Position numbers and translations under genes: made by a program | Shown: positions 14,165 through 21,915 of the stretch, piece after piece | Layout of the letters: the number at the start of each line of letters is the position of its first letter | Numbering within the stretch: position 1 is the first letter of the stretch | Notes under the pieces: model-generated | Database searches by the model: none | What the model saw: the letters and a program-made list of their open reading frames with translations, nothing else | What the model was told of the DNA's origin: nothing | Assembly (NCBI RefSeq): GCF_004770045.1 | Contig: NZ_RQFO01000014.1 | Location: 1 to 64,000, forward strand | Origin: Leptospira montravelensis | GTDB lineage: Bacteria > Spirochaetota > Leptospiria > Leptospirales > Leptospiraceae | DNA length: 64,000 nt | Direction: 5' to 3'

Positions 14165-14544
14165 AAACTACGCATAACAGAGAAAAAAAATCATTAACTC
14201 AATGAATTACATTCATTAGATGTTTCTACTAAACAATTTACAAAAAGCTAAAACCTTTCGCGTTATACCGAAAGTTTATAACATAGACCAAACGCTCATA
14301 AGAAAAACTCAATATTTGAAAAAACACTTTTTGTATTTTTCCTAAATACAAAAAGCTAACAAAAAATAAACGATTAATTTAAAATAACAAAGTATGATAT
14401 AATTACTCCATCTAATTATGTCATTATTCATATAAACAATTTACCAAAATAATTTCCAATTTAAAAAGAATTTTCTTGTCATTAAATACTAACATACAAT
14501 AGATAGACCTTTCAATCAAGCCTCCTATTGATCCAAATCAATCA
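14165..14544. other. Array end and AT-rich intergenic stretch
   Basis: An R''-like GCATAAC (14172-14178) follows the last cassette gene, but the rest of an attC site is missing, so the cassette array ends here. The remainder is very AT-rich with no credible gene. One 11-bp hairpin is present: ctttttgtatt (14327-14337) with aatacaaaaag (14345-14355). On the - strand it is followed by a T-rich run, so it could terminate leftward transcription. Confidence 0.6.
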
Positions 14545-14571
14545 TTGGCGCTGATAACAGGAAACGTAAAG

Positions 14572-15684
14572 ATGTCAAAATCAGAAAGAATTTATTGCGC
14601 GGGCCCAATGTTTAATCCTTCCGAAATCAACGAACTTGCCGCAATATCGAAACATCTGGAATCTCTAGGCTATTCTACATTCCTACCACCGAGAGATGGC
14701 TTAGAAATAGCTGAGTTATTTAAGGTAATACCAAAATCAAGAGATATTGTACCCGAAGAAGAACAAGGCTGGGCAAAATATTATCTAAAATCAGCAATTT
14801 TTGCAATAGATGTTTATAATGTTATCGAACGATGCGATGGTGTCGTATTAAATTTGAATGGAAGAGTTCCTGACGAAGGTGGAATTATTGAAGCAACTCT
14901 TGCCTTCGCAGCTGGAAAGCCAGTAGTTTTTTATAAGACAGATTATCGAACCAAACTATTTGGCGAAGACAACTTGATGGTAACTGGTTTAGCAAGAAGT
15001 GTCCCTTATGTAGAAAATTTAAAAGATTTAGAACAAGCATTAGATTTAAGTTTTGATATTCTTAGGAGACGAGGTGGTATCGGTGGTCCACTGCCTGCTT
15101 CCACAAATATCTGGGTAGAACTTGGACGACAAGTTTTCGATTACCTACTTCAACTACGAGGGTCCGAAAATTATAAAACAGGAAAAATCAATCAGATCGA
15201 TATTATCCACCAACTCATTGGAATTCTTGCAAGGAGTAATTCATTAGAGAGTCCGGCAGTTGTTGAGACTGCAAAACCTGATGAAGTAATTGACGGCCTG
15301 TACATTAGTGGCTTACAAGCTTCTTTAAATAAGAAAGAACTACAAAAAAATGGAATTACACATATATTATCTCTAGGATCTTTTTTAGATGACCCTCATA
15401 AAGGTGAATTCAATCATAAATCATTCCGAATCTTAGACAATAAATCAGAATCATTATCTACAATACTTCAAGAATGTATGGAATTTATCGAAGAAGGAAG
15501 GAAAAACGGAAAAGTCCTTGTACATTGTCTATCAGGTGTTTCCAGGAGTGCTGCTATTGTAACTGCATACTTAGCAAAAACAAACGGAACTTCTGTAGAT
15601 GATTCTATGCAATTTCTAAAGACGAAACGGAATGTTATTAATATAAATGAAGGATTTCGCGAGCAATTACGAGCGCTTGTGTAA
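14572..15684 (+). CDS. Nucleoside 2-deoxyribosyltransferase / dual-specificity phosphatase fusion
   Basis: This ~370-residue two-domain protein begins with a nucleoside 2-deoxyribosyltransferase-like domain (residues 1-~165). It has RIYCAGPMFNPSE and the catalytic-Glu block VPDEGGIIEATLAFAAGKPVV. A linker helix region follows, then a dual-specificity phosphatase domain from ~235 (IDGLYISGLQASLNKKELQKNGITHILSLGS). This has a general-acid Asp in RILDNKSES and the P-loop VHCLSGVSRSAA with Cys319. Both active sites look intact. I start at the ATG 14572 (aggaaa upstream) rather than the TTG at 14545. It is followed 14 bases later by an acyltransferase-like gene. The fusion suggests salvage or repair of phosphorylated nucleosides, but that is inference. 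Confidence 0.8.
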   Translation: MSKSERIYCAGPMFNPSEINELAAISKHLESLGYSTFLPPRDGLEIAELFKVIPKSRDIVPEEEQGWAKYYLKSAIFAIDVYNVIERCDGVVLNLNGRVPDEGGIIEATLAFAAGKPVVFYKTDYRTKLFGEDNLMVTGLARSVPYVENLKDLEQALDLSFDILRRRGGIGGPLPASTNIWVELGRQVFDYLLQLRGSENYKTGKINQIDIIHQLIGILARSNSLESPAVVETAKPDEVIDGLYISGLQASLNKKELQKNGITHILSLGSFLDDPHKGEFNHKSFRILDNKSESLSTILQECMEFIEEGRKNGKVLVHCLSGVSRSAAIVTAYLAKTNGTSVDDSMQFLKTKRNVININEGFREQLRALV

Positions 15685-15697
15685 TGTAACTCTCAAT

Positions 15698-16375
15698 ATG
15701 AGAAGGACACTTGCTTTTCTCATTCTTTTAATAGTAACTTTTCTTTCCAAGGTATTTTATAAAGGTCATTTTCGATGGTTAGATCCAATTCCGAAAAATC
15801 CTTGGAAACAGATCAGACTTATTGTATTCTTAAACCATACATCGTTATACGAAGTAGTCTATTCCAAGATACTCCCATTTAGTTATCTTTGGCATTTATC
15901 TGGACACTTTAAAATCCCTGGTGCAGATACCACACTTAAACGCCCGATTGTGGGAACTTTTTTGAAACTACTGATCCCTAATTTATATTCAGTTTCTAGA
16001 AAAAACGATGAGACCTGGGATCTTTACCTTCAAAGTCTTAAACCAACAGATATTGTTATGATCACCCCCGAAGGACGAATGAAGCGACCAACCGGATTTG
16101 ATAAGTTTGGAAAACCTATGACAGTCAGAGCTGGTGTGGCAGATATTATGGAGAAAATGGATGATGGAATGATGTTACTTTGCTTATCTGGTGGTCTTCA
16201 TCATGTGCAGGCTCCAGGACAATTTTTTCCAAAGCTATTTAAAAATATTCACATGAACTTTTCTTATATCGATATTAAATCTTATAAAGCGCAATTTCCT
16301 GAATCCAAACGGGAACGAAAACTTGCGATAGTTCAGGATCTTCAAAGAAGATTAGAAACTGATTGTCCAAAATAA
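15698..16375 (+). CDS. Lysophospholipid acyltransferase-like protein
   Basis: The ~225-residue protein has an N-terminal membrane anchor (RRTLAFLILLIVTFLSKVF). It has an NHTSLYEVVYS block in place of the NH-x4-D motif of PlsC-type acyltransferases (His present, Asp replaced), then LLIPNLYSVSRKNDETWDLYLQ and a TPEGRMKRPTGFDKFGKP block equivalent to the EGTR motif. The altered first motif makes classical acyltransferase activity uncertain. An in-frame ATG at 15647 would overlap the upstream gene by 38 bases; I prefer 15698 because the protein then starts just before the membrane anchor. No clear SD exists for either. Confidence 0.65.
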   Translation: MRRTLAFLILLIVTFLSKVFYKGHFRWLDPIPKNPWKQIRLIVFLNHTSLYEVVYSKILPFSYLWHLSGHFKIPGADTTLKRPIVGTFLKLLIPNLYSVSRKNDETWDLYLQSLKPTDIVMITPEGRMKRPTGFDKFGKPMTVRAGVADIMEKMDDGMMLLCLSGGLHHVQAPGQFFPKLFKNIHMNFSYIDIKSYKAQFPESKRERKLAIVQDLQRRLETDCPK

Positions 16376-16453
16376 AACTTATATTTTACATTTTCTTGCA
16401 ATCTAACAAAAACTATTTTGTAACGAATTGCAATTTCAGAAGAGGCACTTGAA

Positions 16454-17020
16454 ATGAGCAGTAGTAAAAAAAAGTTAACAGTTAAACAATCAGTTGAACT
16501 ATTGAAAGAATTAAAGATTCGTTTCGATAAAAATAAAAATAGACATAAAGATCTCGATTGGCTGGAAATACAAAAAAAACTCGAAGCTAATCCTGAAAAA
16601 GTTTGGTCGCTCAGTGAAATGGAAAGAACCGGCGGAGAACCAGATGTAGTCGGATACGATCAAAAGACAAACGAATATATTTTTTTTGACTGTTCAATTG
16701 AATCACCAAAAGACAGGCGAAGTTTTTGTTATGATCACAAAGCATTAAAGGAACGTAAAGAAAACAAACCGAAAAATTCCGCCATTGGCATGGCAAATGA
16801 AATGGGCATCAACTTGTTAACAGAAAGCCAATACAAAGAATTGCAAACATTGGGTAACTTTGATACAAAAACATCAAGCTGGATACTCACACCTTCTAAT
16901 ATTCGAAATTTAGGTGGAGCATTATTCGGAGACTTACGTTATGATACTGTTTTCATTTATCACAACGGCGCCGAATCTTACTATGCTGCCCGAGGATTCC
17001 GAGGATCTCTTCGTGTATAA
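16454..17020 (+). CDS. DUF4256 family protein
   Basis: The 188-residue cytoplasmic protein matches the DUF4256 family. LKIRFDKNKNRHKDLDW and EKVWSLSEMERTGGEPDVVGYD are followed by EYIFFDCSIESPKDRRSFCYDHKALKERKENKP, AIGMANEMGINLLTE and the C-terminal SYYAARGFRGSLRV. These blocks are the recognisable core of the family, whose function is unknown. The gene stands alone, with an agaggc SD-like stretch 12 bases before the ATG. Downstream it faces a converging GST gene. Confidence 0.85.
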   Translation: MSSSKKKLTVKQSVELLKELKIRFDKNKNRHKDLDWLEIQKKLEANPEKVWSLSEMERTGGEPDVVGYDQKTNEYIFFDCSIESPKDRRSFCYDHKALKERKENKPKNSAIGMANEMGINLLTESQYKELQTLGNFDTKTSSWILTPSNIRNLGGALFGDLRYDTVFIYHNGAESYYAARGFRGSLRV

Positions 17021-17146
17021 CGATCACACCGAAATATTCTAAATATTTCAGAATAATCTAATATGTTTGTATATAATTTCGGATGCCTAATTGATCAAAA
17101 AAAAACGAATTGTCACAGAAAGGAAAACTAAATTTAAATGCAAAAT

Positions 17147-17749
17147 CTATTCAGCTAATCCAGGCATAGTAATATACCCTGGCATATTTTCTATTTGCAA
17201 CATCCATTTCCGAATATTCCCATAGTCTGATAAATCAACTTTTCCTTGATGACAAAGTGCAATATAAGGATAAATTGCTAGATCAGCAATGGTAATGGAA
17301 TCTGTGACTAACCAATTTTGATTTGAAAGTCTATTTTCTAAGATAGATAGAAGGTTTTCTGTTACAGATTTTGCTTCTTCAAGATTTATTGGACGTCCCA
17401 ACAAATAATGCGCTCGTAGTGTAGCAGGTCCACGCGAAACTTCGTTTGCAGCGGTTGATAGCCAAGCGATTACCTCGGCAGTATGTAAAGGTTCCGTTGG
17501 GAACCAATTTGTTCCACCATAAGTTTGCGCTAAATATACTAAAATTCCTTGGCTATCTCGAAGTAGAATTCCCTTATCTTTTAACACAGGAATTTGACCA
17601 AATGGATTCATAGCCAAAAAAGAACTAGTTTTGTGTTCTTTTTCTAAAAGATTAACGATTCGACTTTCATATTTTAAATTCAAAAAAGACAACAATAACT
17701 TAACTTTGTAGCAATTTCCAGATAAAGCAAATTCGAATAATTCAATCAT
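17147..17749 (-). CDS. Glutathione S-transferase family protein
   Basis: The ~200-residue protein has an N-terminal thioredoxin-fold domain (MIELFEFALSGNCYKVKLLLSFLNLKYE, NPFGQIPVLKD with the cis-Pro, DSQGILVYLAQTYG) and an all-helical C-terminal domain (AEVIAWLSTAANEVSRG, WLVTDSITIADLAIYPYIALCHQG with the conserved N-capping ITIADLA). It should conjugate or reduce small electrophiles. I start at 17749 because the family begins at this Met; the longer frame to 17803 adds an unrelated 18 residues and overlaps the MarR gene. It is the second gene of a marR-gst unit, which suggests electrophile-induced expression. Confidence 0.85.
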   Translation of the reverse strand: MIELFEFALSGNCYKVKLLLSFLNLKYESRIVNLLEKEHKTSSFLAMNPFGQIPVLKDKGILLRDSQGILVYLAQTYGGTNWFPTEPLHTAEVIAWLSTAANEVSRGPATLRAHYLLGRPINLEEAKSVTENLLSILENRLSNQNWLVTDSITIADLAIYPYIALCHQGKVDLSDYGNIRKWMLQIENMPGYITMPGLAE

Positions 17750-17786
17750 ATTTTTTCTAATAACTAAAAATATATACGAATGGCAA

Positions 17787-18248
17787 TTATTTCTTAACTT
17801 CATCGCCTAGAATTTTTCGAAATTGTTTCAATAGCAGCAAAAACATTTTGCGATTTTTCTCAGACATTGCGTTTAATATAGGATCAAAGTGAGTTAAGAT
17901 TCTCTTTGGCAAAATCCTTTGTAATGATCTTCCATCAGCAGTAAGATTAATGATAGTTGAACGTTTATCTAATTTGGATACTTTTACCTGAATCAAACCA
18001 GCATGTTCCATTCGGCGCATCATTTTTGATGCAGAAGGTGCATCTTGTAAGGTTAATTCAATTATTTGTTTTTGCGTTAATTCCTCTTTTTGCCACAACA
18101 TAGCTAAAACCTGCCACTGCTCGGGCGTTAAGTGAAATTCCCGAAGACAACGAATCAGTTCTCGACGAAATAAAAGAGCCACTCGATTCAAATTAAATCC
18201 AATTTGATCTTCCAGTAAAAACATAATTAAATATTCAGATGAACCCAT
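17787..18248 (-). CDS. MarR-family transcriptional regulator
   Basis: The ~153-residue winged-helix regulator has a dimerisation helix (GFNLNRVALLFRRELIRCL) and LTPEQWQVLAMLWQKEELTQKQIIELTLQDAPSASKMMRRMEHAGLIQVKVSKLDKRSTIINLT, which contains the recognition helix and the wing with DKRS. ATG 18248 is preferred to the TTG at 18269, because the latter lies inside a perfect palindrome (TTGTCTAGACAA) that is probably its own operator. It is followed by a GST gene and is divergent from a DoxX gene; both are likely targets. MarR proteins of this kind commonly sense phenolics or electrophiles. Confidence 0.88.
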   Translation of the reverse strand: MGSSEYLIMFLLEDQIGFNLNRVALLFRRELIRCLREFHLTPEQWQVLAMLWQKEELTQKQIIELTLQDAPSASKMMRRMEHAGLIQVKVSKLDKRSTIINLTADGRSLQRILPKRILTHFDPILNAMSEKNRKMFLLLLKQFRKILGDEVKK

Positions 18249-18257
18249 ATCATTTAC

Positions 18258-18269
18258 TTGTCTAGACAA
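18258..18269. promoter_or_regulatory. Palindromic operator 1 (MarR-type)
   Basis: TTGTCTAGACAA is a perfect 6+6 palindrome, preceded by AC, ten bases upstream of the marR start. A second site with the same half-sites lies 47 bases away. Both sit in the divergent marR/doxX intergenic region. Confidence 0.65.
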
Positions 18270-18304
18270 ATAAATGTTGACGGAAATTTTTATTTAAAAT
18301 TTAC

Positions 18305-18316
18305 TTGTCCGAACAA
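18305..18316. promoter_or_regulatory. Palindromic operator 2 (MarR-type)
   Basis: TTGTCCGAACAA has TTGT/ACAA half-sites identical to operator 1, is also preceded by AC, and lies 20 bases before the doxX start codon and just upstream of its SD. Binding here would block doxX expression directly. Confidence 0.6.
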
Positions 18317-18335
18317 CTACTTTTTGGAGATATTT

Positions 18336-18725
18336 ATGAATCCTTTGGACACCTTTTTTAGAATTGTATTGGGAATTATTTTTATCCTATTCGGATTTAG
18401 CAAGTTTTACGCTTTTATGCCTACGCCTCCCATGACACCGGCGGCTGCGAATTTTATTGCTGCCATTATTTCAACAGGTTATTTGTGGAATCTTGTAGGT
18501 ATCATCGAAATTATTGGCGGAATTCTTGTTCTTTATCAAAAGACAACGGTCACTGGTTTATTGATTTTATCTCCAATTGTAATTAACATTGTATTATATT
18601 TAGGGTTTTTACAATACAGTATTGGACCTGCCCCGTTTCTTATGATTCTATTTTTGCTCGTAAGCACTTGTTACTTAGCTTGTAAACGTTTAAACCAATG
18701 GAAAAAATTATTTTTACCAAATTAG
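18336..18725 (+). CDS. DoxX-family membrane protein
   Basis: The ~129-residue protein has four membrane segments (FFRIVLGIIFILFGFSKFY; NFIAAIISTGYLWNLVGIIEIIGGILVLY; GLLILSPIVINIVLYLGF; FLMILFLLVSTCYLA). The GxxEIxGG and early FGxxKF motifs are those of the DoxX/DoxD-like family, membrane proteins linked with thiol or redox homeostasis. The start is fixed by the SD tggaga at 18325-18330. It is divergent from marR with two shared palindromes between them, so it is very probably in the MarR regulon. A 13-bp hairpin terminator follows. Confidence 0.85.
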   Translation: MNPLDTFFRIVLGIIFILFGFSKFYAFMPTPPMTPAAANFIAAIISTGYLWNLVGIIEIIGGILVLYQKTTVTGLLILSPIVINIVLYLGFLQYSIGPAPFLMILFLLVSTCYLACKRLNQWKKLFLPN

Positions 18726-18744
18726 AATATTTGAAAGTATGATT

Positions 18745-18775
18745 ATGATACACTTCGCATAACGAAGTGTATCAT
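18745..18775 (+). terminator. Bidirectional hairpin terminator
   Basis: A perfect 13-bp stem atgatacacttcg/cgaagtgtatcat with loop cataa is followed by ttttaa. It separates the converging doxX (+) and monooxygenase-like (-) genes. The loop and stem contain cttcgcataacg, which resembles attC R'' text by chance. Confidence 0.7.
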
Positions 18776-18789
18776 TTTAATTGTGATAA

Positions 18790-19374
18790 TTATGGTCTTT
18801 TATATAACCAAGTTCTGATCAAACTTGTATATTTTGGCATTATCACAAAAACCATTAAATACACGATGCACGCAGAAATAAAAAAAGAATCTAATAAACG
18901 ATTTTCGTATGGAATTATGTACCGTAAAGCAGGCAAAATAAATATTGGAACTATATTTACTAATGGAAAGATAGCTGACCAAGTAATAAGAAATTGTTTC
19001 CAACGCAATGGTGGCTTAATAGATTGTGTTTCGAATGAAAATAAAAAATCTAGACCATTCCTTGTGTCGTATTGATCTCCACTTTCAAGAGAGTCACTAA
19101 TTTCCTGAATAAGATGACTCCTTTGAAAAGAGTTCATCCAATTTTGTAAATTTATTTCAGAATTAAACCTAATAATAAAAGTGTATGTAACAGTTAAATT
19201 GGGAATTGGTTTAATTACCTGCCAATCCAAAAAGCCATTCGCAGCACGGCAATATGAAGAAATAACTTCCAGCCACTCTTCATATTTTTTTTCTTTGCCT
19301 ATCAAAACACGATGCGAAATGATTACTGTAGCACCTTGTATATTAATTGGCGTAGTTTTTTCTTTAGCTTCCAT
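18790..19374 (-). CDS. Antibiotic-biosynthesis-monooxygenase-like protein with C-terminal membrane helices
   Basis: The 194-residue protein has an N-terminal ABM-type alpha/beta barrel. ATVIISHRVLIGKEKKYEEWLEVISSYCRAANGFLDWQVIKP, YTFIIRFNSEINLQNWMNSFQRSHLIQEI and an acidic turn match the layout of COG3224 proteins. Two or three membrane helices follow at residues ~125-185 (ITWSAIFPLVNIVPIFILPAL and SFFISACIVYLMVFVIMP). This two-part architecture is known from COG3224 members of unknown substrate. It stands alone and is terminated by the shared hairpin at 18745-18775. Confidence 0.8.
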   Translation of the reverse strand: MEAKEKTTPINIQGATVIISHRVLIGKEKKYEEWLEVISSYCRAANGFLDWQVIKPIPNLTVTYTFIIRFNSEINLQNWMNSFQRSHLIQEISDSLESGDQYDTRNGLDFLFSFETQSIKPPLRWKQFLITWSAIFPLVNIVPIFILPALRYIIPYENRLLDSFFISACIVYLMVFVIMPKYTSLIRTWLYKRP

Positions 19375-19489
19375 TGAATTTTAAGCTGATATAAGAAAAT
19401 TTTTCGTCAAGTTTTTTGTTCTTTCCTTTTCATCTGCCTTTGTTTTTCCAATTAGACAGATGAAATTTTTTAGTCTAATTACATCTAAA

Positions 19490-19957
19490 TCAATTTATAT
19501 CATCAATTTTGATATCATCAGGTGAAGGTTTTCCAACTCCAATTTCAATTAAGTTCTTTAAGCTGAGAAGAAAGGTTGCCCATTTCATACTACAATGAGC
19601 AGTAAACTCTGACTCTTTCTTCCAATCTTTATGTCGAAAGTATAAAATTGTCAATTCTTCTCCTGTGGCAGCCTTTCCCATATTCAAATGGAAATCAATA
19701 TGGGAACCGATCCAATCTTCTGGTCCAGATATACATTCCCATAAAACGTGATTTGCCGTTATATCCTGCACTTTCATTTCAATAGCATTACCATGCCCAA
19801 ACCCAAATGAAATCAAATCTCCTACAGCAGAAATTCCGGAAAAAAAATTTCCACTGACGTCCTTCGTCCACCAATTGGCTAATCCTGTTTTTGTGGTCAG
19901 TGCATTGATTACATCTTTAGCTACTGCCTTAACCCCTATTTTGTGATATATCCCCAT
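19490..19957 (-). CDS. SRPBCC-fold protein (AHSA1-like) 1
   Basis: The 155-residue START/Bet v1-like fold protein begins with the strand YHKIGVKAVAKDVINALTTKTGLANWWTKDV, where the TK.GLANWWT block is the usual AHSA1/SRPBCC entrance. GDLISFGFGHGNAIEMKVQDITANHVLWECI and a C-terminal long helix (KWATFLLSLKNLIE) follow. These proteins bind hydrophobic ligands. It is third in an arsR-SRPBCC-SRPBCC unit, 59 bases after its neighbour. An SD (aggagag) precedes its ATG. Confidence 0.8.
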   Translation of the reverse strand: MGIYHKIGVKAVAKDVINALTTKTGLANWWTKDVSGNFFSGISAVGDLISFGFGHGNAIEMKVQDITANHVLWECISGPEDWIGSHIDFHLNMGKAATGEELTILYFRHKDWKKESEFTAHCSMKWATFLLSLKNLIEIGVGKPSPDDIKIDDIN

Positions 19958-20016
19958 ACAACTCTCCTTATTTATAATTCAATATTCTTTAATTTCTTTA
20001 AAGCTAAGTACTCGAC

Positions 20017-20481
20017 TCACTCACACCATTTGTTCAAACCTTCCAATATACTTGTCCATCCGTGGTTGTGATTTTTAATTTGAATTTCGTCTGATAACAT
20101 TTCATGCACCAAGGTTATCAAGGTTGTTGGATGTTTTAATGATACCTCACTATTTTCACTTTTTTCATTAGATAACTCGGTAAATGTTACTGTAACGAGC
20201 GTATCACGGTTTTCAGTTGCGTGTGAACGCCAAGTAAAAATTAATGTATGCGGTTCTTCAATTTTAATGTATTCACCTGTATGTGGAAGAATTTCTCCAT
20301 TGAGACTCATATTGATTAGAAACTTTCCACCGGGTCGCGGTTCTAAAGTAACCGATTCAATCCCTATCAATTCACCGGATAAAAACCAACGTGAAAAATC
20401 CTCTGCATTGAGCCATGCCCGAAATAATCTTTTTGCATCAGCATTAATTTTTCTTTCTACTCTTAATACTTGATTGTTCAT
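20017..20481 (-). CDS. SRPBCC-fold protein (AHSA1-like) 2
   Basis: The 154-residue AHSA1-type SRPBCC protein has VLRVERKINADAKRLFRAWLNAEDFSRWFLSGE, LEPRPGGKFLINMSLNGEILPHTGEYIKIEEPHTLIFTWRSHA, a TLVTVTFTEL strand, and the C-terminal helix SDEIQIKNHNHGWTSILEGLNKW. All match the family core. The gene overlaps the upstream arsR gene by 38 bases, so the two are translationally coupled. ArsR-AHSA1 pairs are common, but the ligand is usually unknown. Confidence 0.85.
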   Translation of the reverse strand: MNNQVLRVERKINADAKRLFRAWLNAEDFSRWFLSGELIGIESVTLEPRPGGKFLINMSLNGEILPHTGEYIKIEEPHTLIFTWRSHATENRDTLVTVTFTELSNEKSENSEVSLKHPTTLITLVHEMLSDEIQIKNHNHGWTSILEGLNKWCE

Positions 20482-20824
20482 GATCTTTCTCCTGTAAAAA
20501 TGCTTCCAACTTTTCTAATTTATTTGTCCAAAACTCTTGATGATAAATAATCCAATTGGATGCTTCTGTTAAAGTTTGGTTTTGAAGTTCCAGACGATAA
20601 CTACGCCCATCTTCAGGAGCGCGAATCTTTCTCACTAGCTGTGCTTCAGTTAAAACTTCGATATGTTTAGCAACACCTGCAAATGACATAGCAAAGGGCT
20701 CAGCAAGCTCGGTAATACTCAAGGATCCCTTTCGAAGCCGAGATAACATTTGTCTTCTTGAATGGTCTGCAAGTGCTGCAAACACACGGTCCAATACTTG
20801 TTCTTTCTTTTTTAATTCAACCAT
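20444..20824 (-). CDS. ArsR-family transcriptional regulator
   Basis: The 126-residue winged-helix regulator has VFAALADHSRRQMLSRLRKGSLSITELAEPFAMSFAGVAKHIEVLTEAQLVRKIRAPEDGRSYRL. It holds the recognition helix (MSFAGVAKHIEVL) and wing. There is no Cys-rich metal site, so it belongs to the non-metal ArsR group typically paired with SRPBCC proteins. Its C-terminus overlaps the next gene by 38 bases. Upstream, ttggt and accaa half-sites around 20854-20874 might be its operator. Confidence 0.88.
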   Translation of the reverse strand: MVELKKKEQVLDRVFAALADHSRRQMLSRLRKGSLSITELAEPFAMSFAGVAKHIEVLTEAQLVRKIRAPEDGRSYRLELQNQTLTEASNWIIYHQEFWTNKLEKLEAFLQEKDHEQSSIKSRKKN

Positions 20825-21047
20825 TTAGTTTAATAAAATATAGTAGCTTTTTTTGGTCAATTATTATACCAAATAGTTGAATAAATTTTAATTAATTTAG
20901 AGAATAAAATCGGGCCATCATTGCAATCAATTGGTTTTTCAAAAAACAATGTCACGATACAAACTACATCAACTCGGCCAAACCAGTTTATTCATATGGA
21001 GTTTACAACCAAAGATGTATGGCGAGGATAGCCTTACGGGAGTGTAT

Positions 21048-21374
21048 ATGAGTTGGATTTTACTTTTAATTGCAGGTCTTTTCGAAGTTTTGTTTGCTTT
21101 TTGTTTAGGCAAAACAAAAGACATTACCGGTACAGAAACTTATTTTTGGTATTCCGGTTTTTTGGTTTCACTAATCATTAGTATGAGTTTATTGATTAAA
21201 GTAACGCAAACGCTTCCGATAGGAACTAGTTATGCGGTTTGGACTGGAATTGGTGCCATAGGAACTGTGGTGATTGGAATTTTATTTTTTAAAGAACCAA
21301 TGGAATTCTGGAGATTATTTTTCCTTTCAACTTTAGTTTTATCTGTTGTGGGTCTCAAATTAGTATCACACTAA
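21048..21374 (+). CDS. SMR-family small multidrug/guanidinium exporter
   Basis: The 108-residue protein has four membrane helices. The start MSWILLLIAGLFEVLFAFCLGKTK carries the essential Glu13 of SugE/Gdx-type SMR proteins. Later blocks are LPIGTSYAVWTGIGAIGTVVIGILFFKEP (the SMR signature) and a C-terminal FFLSTLVLSVVGLKLVSH. The start ATG at 21048 follows gggag (21038-21042) and puts Glu at the conserved position; longer upstream frames are not credible. No guanidine riboswitch was recognisable upstream. The substrate could be guanidinium or quaternary ammonium compounds. Confidence 0.88.
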   Translation: MSWILLLIAGLFEVLFAFCLGKTKDITGTETYFWYSGFLVSLIISMSLLIKVTQTLPIGTSYAVWTGIGAIGTVVIGILFFKEPMEFWRLFFLSTLVLSVVGLKLVSH

Positions 21375-21384
21375 AAAAATTAAA

Positions 21385-21915
21385 ATGAAACCTATTCCAA
21401 CTAATAAAAATACTATTCCCAAATTTCTATTAAGATTACAAAAAAAGTTATTCGATCTTTATCATTTAACCATTGAAGAAATCCAATACGATAAAGAAAG
21501 TGAAGACTATAATGCAATTAAATTCGAATGTAAAAATAAAATAATTATTTTTCGAACCGCAAAAATTACTCCAAAAAAAATCGGACAATTTGTAACTCTA
21601 TGGAAACGGAGTAAAAATGGACCGATTGAACCATTTCATTACAAAGATAATATTGATCTTTATATCATAGAAACTATCAATGAAAATAGAAACGGTTACT
21701 TTATTTTTCCAAAGGTGGTTCTTAATGAAAAAGGAATTTTATTGGGTAAATATATAGGTAAACGAGGATTTAGAGTGTATCCGCCTTGGGATACGCCGAA
21801 CAATAAACAAGGAATCACTACTCAAAACTGGCAATTAATCTATTTTGTTGAATCAACAGATATTAAAGATAATTTGGAAGCTTTGAAAACTCATTTAGAG
21901 ATTTTTATAAAATAA
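21385..21915 (+). CDS. mepB: MepB family protein
   Basis: The 176-residue protein matches MepB, named from the S. aureus mepRAB cluster but of unknown function. The blocks are YDKESEDYNAIKFECKNKIIIFRTAKITPKKIGQFVTLWKR, NGPIEPFHYKDNIDLYIIET, GYFIFPKVVLNEKGIL and KRGFRVYPPWDTPNNKQGITTQNWQLIYFVE. It follows an SMR exporter gene by only ten bases, so the pair is likely one transcription unit, an intriguing parallel with mepA/mepB (exporter plus MepB). Its 3' end overlaps the converging AraC gene by 21 bases. Confidence 0.85.
   Translation: MKPIPTNKNTIPKFLLRLQKKLFDLYHLTIEEIQYDKESEDYNAIKFECKNKIIIFRTAKITPKKIGQFVTLWKRSKNGPIEPFHYKDNIDLYIIETINENRNGYFIFPKVVLNEKGILLGKYIGKRGFRVYPPWDTPNNKQGITTQNWQLIYFVESTDIKDNLEALKTHLEIFIK

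Noticed and set aside
1..14180. The ~165-bp repeats as MITEs, REP/BIME elements or IS ends
   Set aside because: They are all in one orientation, occur only between cassettes, have R/L box order, and their two ends match the start and end of the same cassette. Transposed MITEs would show target duplications and random orientation.
1..14180. CRISPR array
   Set aside because: Repeats are 130-166 bp, imperfect and separated by genes of several hundred bases; no short regular spacers.
18745..18775. Solitary attC-like site (cttcgcataacg) in the doxX terminator
   Set aside because: It is a perfect simple 13-bp hairpin with no L boxes or R' partner; the likeness to R'' is chance.
20825..21047. Guanidine riboswitch ahead of the SMR exporter gene
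   Set aside because: No ykkC-type core or paired ACGR hairpins could be found; the single acgggag is the SD region.
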